A stretch of DNA of 64,000 bases from Vannielia litorea (GTDB taxonomy: Bacteria > Pseudomonadota > Alphaproteobacteria > Rhodobacterales > Rhodobacteraceae), in assembly GCF_900142295.1 (NCBI RefSeq), contig NZ_FSRL01000001.1, positions 930,001 through 994,000 on the forward strand, read 5' to 3'. The translations under genes were made by a program, and so were the position numbers. Under the pieces are notes generated by a model. That model saw only the letters and a program-made list of their open reading frames with translations, had not been told where the DNA came from and ran no database searches. The stretch's first letter is position 1. The number at the start of each line of letters is the position of its first letter. Shown in pieces: positions 58,785 to 64,000 of this stretch.

Positions 58785-59703
58785 GGGTGACGAAGCTGGC
58801 CAGCGTCTGAAGCAGCAGCACCGCCGCCGGCGTGGTGATCTCGCCGTAGCGGCGCGCCAGCACCGGGTAGATCGTCATCGCGGGAAGCGCCGTCATGACG
58901 AGGAGGGCGGGGGCGAGTGGTGCAGGTTCGGGGGTGAGGCCGAAGGCGGCGCATGCTTGCAGCAGGGCATAGGCGAGGGCGGGCATGGCGAGCAGCTTCA
59001 GGCCGGTGATCGTCCAGGCTTGCGGCCCGAGGTCGCGCAGGGTGAGGCCGGCCAGCCCGCCGCCGATGACCAGCAGGGAGACGGCGGCGGAGGAGTTGGC
59101 GAGGATGTTCACCGGGCCCGAAACGATCTGGGGCAGGTTGAGGCCCAGGGCGGCGACGGCGAGACCGGCGAAGAGGGCGAGGATCACCGGAGAGGTTGCC
59201 AGCCTGCGGGCGATGAGCGGCGCGATGCGGGCGGTGCTGGCGGCGGCGCGGGCCTTCTCGGCTTCGGCCAGGGCCAGCACCAGCGGGATCATCACGAGGT
59301 TCTCGAAGCTCATGTTCAGGGCCAGCGCGTGGTCGGCCACCTGCGGCATGGCGAGGCCCATCATCGGGTAGCCGACGAAGCCCGAGTTCGCGCAGCTTGC
59401 CCCCATCGCTCCGAAGCAGGCGGCCATGGGCGAGCCGCCGAAGACGCCGCGCACCAGCCAGTAGCTCGCCGCGAAGACGGTGAGCGAGGTGGTGAGGAGC
59501 GCGAGCAGGTAGGCGGCGTCGAAGGTCTCTGCCACCGGGCGAGAGGAGACGGCGCGGAAGATCAGGGCGGGCAGCGCGCAGGTGACGACGTAGCCGCCCA
59601 GTACGTCGAGCGCCGTGCCGTCGAAGACCCCGCGCCGCACCAGCAGCCAGCCCAGCGCGATGACGGCAAAGATGGTGCCGGAGATGGAGAGAACCTGGAT
59701 CAC
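58747..59703 (-). CDS. AEC family transporter (auxin efflux carrier superfamily)
   Basis: 318 residues from a GTG at 59703 (TTG at 59739 is an alternative; neither has a good SD). About ten membrane helices in two five-helix halves. The first half contains TIFAVIALGWLLVRRGVFDG, SCANSGFVGYPMMG and NMSFENLVMIPLVLALAEAE; the second begins LATSPVILALFAGLAVAALG. AEC proteins export or import small organic acids by secondary transport; the substrate is unknown. Confidence 0.9.
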   Translation of the reverse strand: MIQVLSISGTIFAVIALGWLLVRRGVFDGTALDVLGGYVVTCALPALIFRAVSSRPVAETFDAAYLLALLTTSLTVFAASYWLVRGVFGGSPMAACFGAMGASCANSGFVGYPMMGLAMPQVADHALALNMSFENLVMIPLVLALAEAEKARAAASTARIAPLIARRLATSPVILALFAGLAVAALGLNLPQIVSGPVNILANSSAAVSLLVIGGGLAGLTLRDLGPQAWTITGLKLLAMPALAYALLQACAAFGLTPEPAPLAPALLVMTALPAMTIYPVLARRYGEITTPAAVLLLQTLASFVTLTALLALLGLAG

Positions 59704-59873
59704 CCGCGCAGGTATGGGCGCGCAGCAGGGGGATCGCAAGATGCTTCACTTGTTCAGGTGATCGTCGTCCCGCCAAGGCCGCGCGTCGAGGCTGGCGGCG
59801 GCCCCTGGGGCACCGGGCAGGCTCCGGGGTTGGCGGGCTTCCTCCCGAGCGCAGCGAGGCCACCGAAAGCAAG

Positions 59874-59897
59874 AAGGGCGCCCGGAGGGCGCCCTTT
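59874..59897 (-). terminator. Intrinsic terminator of the bactofilin operon
   Basis: Perfect stem AAGGGCGCCC (59874-59883) and GGGCGCCCTT (59887-59896) with a 3-base loop, 23 bp after the bactofilin stop. On the minus strand it is followed by CTTGCTTTC. It could also act on rightward transcripts. Confidence 0.8.
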
Positions 59898-59919
59898 CAG
59901 AACCGCATGGAGCCGTCGC

Positions 59920-60456
59920 TCAGCCCTGGGCCTTGGCCTCGGAGGTGGGCGTGGGGAGCGGCTTGGGGGCGGAGGTGTTGCCGGAGGCGAGCGGGTCGTC
60001 CTGGCGCTGCACCGAGCCCTCGAAATGGGCGCCGCTTTCGATCGCGATGGTCTTGTGGATGATGTCGCCTTCCACCCGGGCGGTGGAGGTGAGGCGGACC
60101 TTCAGGCCGCGCACGCGGCCGACGACGCGGCCGTTGACCACGACATCATCGGCGATGCACTCGCCGCGCACGGTGGCGCCTTCGCCGACGGTCAGAAGGT
60201 GGGCGCGGATGTCGCCTTCGACGGTGCCCTCGATCTGGATGTCGCCCGTGGTCTTGATGTTGCCCACGATCGTCAGGTCCGACGAGAGGGTCGACGCCGG
60301 CGGCTTGGCCTTGGGCGTGCTCGAGGTGGGAACGGGGGTGCCGGTGGGCGGCGTGGTGGCCTGCTTCGCGGGCGCAGACGACTCGGGCGAGCTGGGTTTG
60401 TTGGCGTCGGCGCCAGCGCCGGAGCCAGGCTCGTTGATCCTGGATTTAGAAAACAT
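59920..60456 (-). CDS. Bactofilin (polymer-forming cytoskeletal protein)
   Basis: 178 residues. The disordered N terminus is rich in Pro, Ser and Thr (about 1-55), and the bactofilin beta-helix core follows (about 58-150): LTIVGNIKTTGDIQIEGTVE, AHLLTVGEGATVRGECIADD, with hexad-like repeats to ARVEGDIIHKTIAIESGAHF, then a disordered C terminus. Bactofilins polymerise without nucleotides and organise cell-wall enzymes at the membrane. It overlaps the upstream M23 gene by 11 bp, a common pairing, suggesting the bactofilin positions that peptidase. Confidence 0.93.
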   Translation of the reverse strand: MFSKSRINEPGSGAGADANKPSSPESSAPAKQATTPPTGTPVPTSSTPKAKPPASTLSSDLTIVGNIKTTGDIQIEGTVEGDIRAHLLTVGEGATVRGECIADDVVVNGRVVGRVRGLKVRLTSTARVEGDIIHKTIAIESGAHFEGSVQRQDDPLASGNTSAPKPLPTPTSEAKAQG

Positions 60457-61768
60457 CTTGTCCTGCCTTGATGTAGGTCATCGGGTTCACCGGTTTGCCG
60501 CCAACCCGCACTTCGTAGTGGAGATGGACGCCGGTGGACCGTCCGGTGCTTCCCATATCACCGATGCGGTCACCGCGCGAGACCCTTTGGCCCACTTTAA
60601 CGCGAACGGCGCTCATATGCGCATAGCGGGTCTCGATGCCGAACTCGTGCTGGATCTTCACGAGATTTCCGTAGCCCGACTGGCGGCCTGCGTGGATCAC
60701 CACGCCGTCGCCGGTGGCATAGATCGGGGTGCCGTAAGCGGCGGCGAAATCGGTGCCGTTGTGCATCCGGCCCCAGCGCGGCCCGAAGCCCGAGGTGAAG
60801 CGGAAGGCCGACTTGACCGGGATCGCGAAGGGCGCCTTTTGCGCCGCGATCCGGTAGTAATCCATGCGCTCCAGCCCCTTGAGGATGTTGTTGGCGCGAT
60901 TCTGCCCCATGTCGAGCGGCAGGCCCTTGGTCGAGAAGGTCAGCGGGGTCAGCGGGCCGCCCTGGCCCGAGTAGCCGCGCTTGACGGTCGAGATCAGCTG
61001 GTCGGGCGGCAGGCCCGCATCGCGGAACATCTTGTCGAGCGGCGCGACGGAGACGGTGAGCGCCTCTTCGAGCTGGGTGAAGATCTGGTCGTTGCGGTCG
61101 AGGATCAGCTCGCGCTCGAAGGCGAGGGCCTGGGCCTCTTCGCGGGCGGCGGCGGCGGTATCGGCCATCGCGTCGCGCTCGCGGGCGGTGCTCTCGAGCG
61201 CCGCCGTCAGGAAGTCGACGGTGCCTTCGACATCGGTCAGGCGGCCGTCGGTCGTCTTGGCGGAGCCGGTGGCACCCTGGAGGGTGGCGATGGCCTCGGC
61301 CTCGCCCTTGAGCGCCGCGTCACGCTCCTTCATCGTCCGCCGCAGGGTGCCCTGCACCACGTTCAGCCCGGTCTCGAGCTCGCGGCGGCGGTCTTCGGAG
61401 GCGAGCAGCTGGGACTGCATCACCGAAATCTGCGCCAGCGCGGCGTTGAAACGCTCCTGCGCGGCGGCGGCCTCTTCGGCCCGAGCGTCGCGCTGGGCGG
61501 AGAGGGCGTTGAGCCGCATCTCGTAGCTCTTCTGCTCGCGCTTGGCCTGCTCGCGGAACGAGCCCGATCCGATCGAGTCCATCAGCAGGACGGCGGTGGC
61601 GATGATCGCCCAGCCGACCACGAGGGCGGAGCCCGCGAGCGCGATGAGCTGCGTCTCCGGCTTCAGCCGGATGAACCGGGTTTCGGTATCCGAGCGGAGA
61701 AAGAGCCGCTGCTCGGGCAAGTGGCGCTCAAGGGCGCTGTGCAAGCGGTGCAAGACGCGTGCTTTCAA
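60446..61768 (-). CDS. Membrane-anchored M23 peptidase with coiled coil (bactofilin partner)
   Basis: 440 residues. A basic cytoplasmic N terminus, one membrane helix (about 41-64, LIALAGSALVVGWAIIATAV), then a long coiled coil (about 75-235, Ala/Glu/Arg rich), and a C-terminal M23 domain (about 320-435) with RMHNGTDFAAAYGTPIYATG (HxxxD) and GVHLHYEVRV (HxH). All zinc ligands are present, so it should be an active D,D-endopeptidase. It resembles LmdC-type proteins that work with bactofilins. The bactofilin start lies within its 3' end. Confidence 0.92.
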   Translation of the reverse strand: MKARVLHRLHSALERHLPEQRLFLRSDTETRFIRLKPETQLIALAGSALVVGWAIIATAVLLMDSIGSGSFREQAKREQKSYEMRLNALSAQRDARAEEAAAAQERFNAALAQISVMQSQLLASEDRRRELETGLNVVQGTLRRTMKERDAALKGEAEAIATLQGATGSAKTTDGRLTDVEGTVDFLTAALESTARERDAMADTAAAAREEAQALAFERELILDRNDQIFTQLEEALTVSVAPLDKMFRDAGLPPDQLISTVKRGYSGQGGPLTPLTFSTKGLPLDMGQNRANNILKGLERMDYYRIAAQKAPFAIPVKSAFRFTSGFGPRWGRMHNGTDFAAAYGTPIYATGDGVVIHAGRQSGYGNLVKIQHEFGIETRYAHMSAVRVKVGQRVSRGDRIGDMGSTGRSTGVHLHYEVRVGGKPVNPMTYIKAGQDVF

Positions 61769-61993
61769 TGATCCGTTCCTGTTCCCGATACCCCAATTTC
61801 GTCTGCCCGGTGTCCCAGCGCCCCGGACGAACTGCAGCCCTGTTAGCGCAACCCCCCGCCGGATGGCAACAATGGCGGGCCGGGCGAGAGGGTTAACGCC
61901 GGTTATCCGGCGCGATTCGGCGATTTCTTGCCGACTTTTTACCGTGTGAACAAAAAGCTGCGGCAGCCTGACGCAGCGGGCGTCGGCGCGGGG

Positions 61994-62809
61994 TCAGGCG
62001 CGTTCGACCAGCGGCCAGTAGAAGTCGGGCGGCATACCGGCCTCGGCGCGCTTTTCCTCGTTGAAGGGCGGCTTGGGACCGCCGGGGAAGTAGCGGCGCA
62101 CAAGATCGTGGAAGGCCTCCTTCGGGTCCAGCCCGTCGCGCCCGCAGAGCCAGTTGAACCACTTGGCGCCATAGGCCACGTGGCTGACCTCCTCGGCGTA
62201 GATGGTCTGGAGGGCGGCGACGGCGGAGACGGCACCGGCCTTCGAGAAGAGTTCGATCATGCCGGGCGTCACATCGAGCCCGCGGGCCTCGAGCACCATC
62301 GGCACCACAGCAAGGCGGGCGGGCAGGTCGTGGGCGGTGTCGGAGGCGGCGCGCCACATGCCGGCGTGGGCGGCAAGATCGCCATAGGCGAGGCCCATCT
62401 CCTCGAGGCAGTCGCACATCAGCATGAAGTGGCGGCTCTCGTCATCGGCCGCCCGCACCCAGTCGTCATAGAAGCCCAGCGGCATGGGCGTGTCGGTGAA
62501 ACGCGCCACGACATCCCAGTGCAGGTCGATGGCGTTGAGCTCGATATGGGCGACGGCGTGGAGGATGGCCTTGCGGCCTGCCTCGGTGCCGGGGCGGCGG
62601 CGGGGCACGTCGCGCGGGTCGAGCAGGGCGGGGCGCTCGGGGCGGGCCGGCATGTCGGGCGGGGCGGCGGTGCCAAGGGGCAGGGGCTGGCCGGCCTCGC
62701 GGGAGGCCAGCCAGGCGGCGGCATGGCGGCGGGAGAGCTCGGCCTTGCCGCGGCCTTCGGCGCAGGTGAGGACTTCGGTCGCGAGGGCGGCGAGGGTGGT
62801 GCTGGTCAT
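61994..62809 (-). CDS. DUF455 family ferritin-like protein
   Basis: 271 residues from the ATG at 62809 (MTSTTLAALATEVLTCAEGR). The four-helix metal motifs are seen: AVAHIELNAIDLHWDVVARF (ExxxxxH type), RAADDESRHFMLMCDCLEEM (DExxH), VLEARGLDVTPGMIELF and YAEEVSHVAYGAKWFNWLCG (ExxH), consistent with a di-iron carboxylate protein of DUF455. Function unknown; structural relatives include MiaE. The frame is open much further upstream without a start or SD. The peroxiredoxin gene lies 107 bp upstream. Confidence 0.9.
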   Translation of the reverse strand: MTSTTLAALATEVLTCAEGRGKAELSRRHAAAWLASREAGQPLPLGTAAPPDMPARPERPALLDPRDVPRRRPGTEAGRKAILHAVAHIELNAIDLHWDVVARFTDTPMPLGFYDDWVRAADDESRHFMLMCDCLEEMGLAYGDLAAHAGMWRAASDTAHDLPARLAVVPMVLEARGLDVTPGMIELFSKAGAVSAVAALQTIYAEEVSHVAYGAKWFNWLCGRDGLDPKEAFHDLVRRYFPGGPKPPFNEEKRAEAGMPPDFYWPLVERA

Positions 62810-62916
62810 GGCCGGGTTGTAGCGGCGCGGGCGGGCGCGTGGAAGGCGCAGCAGGCTCTCGTGGCCTTCATGACGGCTGCGAAGCGGGTCGCAGGGGCCG
62901 ATGGGGGCGGGCGGGA

Positions 62917-63378
62917 TCAGAGATCGCGCACCGCCTCCAGCACCTCGTCGACGTGGCCCTTGACCTTCACCTTGCGCCACTCGCGCACCACCGTGCCCGC
63001 GCCGTCGATCAGGAAGGTCGCGCGTTCGATGCCCATGCTCTTCTTGCCGTACATGCTTTTTTCGACCCAGGTGCCGTAGGCCTCGCAGACCGACCCGTCC
63101 TCGTCGGCCACCAGCGGGATGCCGAGGCCGTGCTTGGCGATGAACTTCTCGTGCTTGGCGACGGTGTCGCGGCTCACGCCGACGACCTTGGCGCCGGCCG
63201 TCTCGAACTGCGGCAGGGCGGCGGTGAAGTCGAGCGCCTCGGTGGTGCAGCCGGGCGTGTCGTCGCGCGGGTAGAAGTAGAGCACCACCGGCGCGGGCCG
63301 CAGGCCGGAGAGCGAGAGTTCGCCACCGCCGTCGCGGGGCAGGGTGAAGTCGGGGGCGGGCGTGCCGGTAAGATCCAT
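62917..63378 (-). CDS. bcp: Peroxiredoxin of the BCP/PrxQ family
   Basis: 153 residues. The peroxidatic motif YFYPRDDTPGCTTEALDF has C44. The resolving Cys that many BCP proteins have five residues later is absent (position 49 is Leu). The only other Cys is C98 (DGSVCEAYG), which could act as an alternative resolving residue. C-terminal part DVRTFLID-like pattern GIERATFLIDGAGTVVREW is normal. Reduces hydroperoxides in the cytoplasm; a thioredoxin partner is inferred. Confidence 0.92.
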   Translation of the reverse strand: MDLTGTPAPDFTLPRDGGGELSLSGLRPAPVVLYFYPRDDTPGCTTEALDFTAALPQFETAGAKVVGVSRDTVAKHEKFIAKHGLGIPLVADEDGSVCEAYGTWVEKSMYGKKSMGIERATFLIDGAGTVVREWRKVKVKGHVDEVLEAVRDL

Positions 63379-63472
63379 GGTATTCTCCTGTCATGACGCT
63401 TCTCAAACCGTGCCGGTCCTGCGAATATGGCGCGCAAGAGCTGCGAGGCCAGAGCAAGGATAACGAGGCCGG

Positions 63473-64000
63473 ATGAGCCCGCCGAAGGAAAAGCCCCAGG
63501 ACGAGGCACGGGAGGCCGGTGCGCGGTGGTTCGACGCCGCCGCCGAGGCCGAACGGCTGGAAGCGGAGGCGCGCGAGGCCGGGCGTCTCGGGCCTGCGGG
63601 CGCGGAGGGCGTGCCGCCGCCGCTCGGGGTGCCGGAGCGCGAGCCGCAGGGCCCGAAGCTTGCGCCGCTGCTGTTGCTCACGCCCGAGCGGATGGGGCTC
63701 GAGGCGGAGCTGCCGACCGACAGTGCCGCCCCGGCGCTGGGCGCGCCGGATGTGCCGGTGACAGGCGGCGGGGCCAAGGTGGTGGAGGCGCTGCGACAGG
63801 GCGGCGCGCTGGACCGTCCGGCGGAGCCGGGCGAGGCGGGCGAGGCCCATGTGCCTATGCCGCGCCGGAGAGGGCGCAAACGCCGCCTGCTCGCCAGGCC
63901 CCTGGTCTGGGCCTTCGACGTGGCCGTGCTCTGCGTCGTGGCCCTGATCCTCGCCATCCTGCTGACCGCGGGGCGTGAGCTGCCCGCGCCCGGCTGGTTG
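63473..64000 (+). CDS. N-terminal part of a membrane-anchored protein, probably AsmA/YhdP (DUF3971)-like; runs off the window
   Basis: The ATG at 63473 (MSPPKEKPQDEAREAGARWF) starts a frame that stays open for 176 codons to the end of the window. The first about 145 residues are acidic/Pro-rich and disordered, then a basic cluster (RRRGRKRRLLARPLV) and one membrane helix (about 150-168, AFDVAVLCVVALILAILLTA), followed by GRELPAPGWL. This start is like that of AsmA/YhdP-type proteins, which bridge the periplasm, but the diagnostic domain is beyond the edge, so the call is tentative. It is divergent from bcp. Confidence 0.55.
   Translation, partial: MSPPKEKPQDEAREAGARWFDAAAEAERLEAEAREAGRLGPAGAEGVPPPLGVPEREPQGPKLAPLLLLTPERMGLEAELPTDSAAPALGAPDVPVTGGGAKVVEALRQGGALDRPAEPGEAGEAHVPMPRRRGRKRRLLARPLVWAFDVAVLCVVALILAILLTAGRELPAPGWL

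Overview
The window is high-GC (about 68-70 %) chromosomal DNA, densely coding, with the gene content and synteny of an alphaproteobacterium of the order Rhodobacterales (Roseobacter-like). The evidence is the ccmI-ruvX-DUF1289 block, the heterotetrameric sarcosine oxidase operon, the MaoC-phosphotransacetylase/acetate kinase pair, the two-gene bactofilin operon and the DUF1036 and caspase families. No tRNA, rRNA, CRISPR array, integrase or insertion sequence was seen. Both ends cut through a gene.

Layout. 1-2.95 kb: end of a tripartite tricarboxylate transporter (tctC'-tctB-tctA). 3-14.4 kb: a large envelope locus. A leftward operon (exported protein, ExbB, two different ExbD proteins, a TonB-like protein) and a second leftward exported protein face a rightward set (DUF1036 protein, two exported caspase-like proteins, an M23/lytic transglycosylase fusion). 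14.5-17.5 kb: MaoC-Pta fusion, acetate kinase and an orphan PAAR protein. 17.6-23.5 kb: an accessory-looking stretch with an unrecognised gene, a cold-shock protein and a tightly packed rightward cluster. That cluster codes for a seven-repeat two-cysteine exported protein, two transglutaminase-like proteins, a zinc-ribbon protein and several very small proteins. 23.7-26.7 kb: dusA, then convergent DUF1289, ruvX and ccmI.

26.9-32.8 kb: sarcosine oxidase soxB-D-A-G, interrupted by a small membrane protein and by one copy of a 46-bp repeat; the second copy lies at 51.0 kb. 32.8-36.1 kb: sulfotransferase and two glycosyltransferase-like genes in an overlapping leftward operon. 36.4-42 kb: Fe-superoxide dismutase, a host-attachment-family protein, a LOG-family protein, a LysM protein and an Atm1-type ABC exporter. 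42-47.1 kb: RND efflux permease and its adaptor. 47.4-51 kb: yfgM-like, bamB and der, in the same order as in enterobacteria. 51.2-55.1 kb: cell-wall amidase and PBP1A. 55.3-57.9 kb: release factor 2 and an amidase. 58-64 kb: a DUF2189-like membrane protein, an AEC transporter, bactofilin with an M23 peptidase, a DUF455 protein, a peroxiredoxin and the start of a probable AsmA/YhdP-like protein.

The strongest candidates for something undescribed are two. One is the 3-14.4 kb locus, where a proton-driven ExbB/ExbD/ExbD/TonB-like motor sits beside two exported caspases and a dual wall hydrolase. One of its ExbD proteins carries Asn where the proton-carrying Asp should be. The other is the 19.6-23.4 kb transglutaminase/cysteine-repeat cluster, with its tightly coupled micro-genes. 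All functional statements rest on motif reading by eye; no database search was run.
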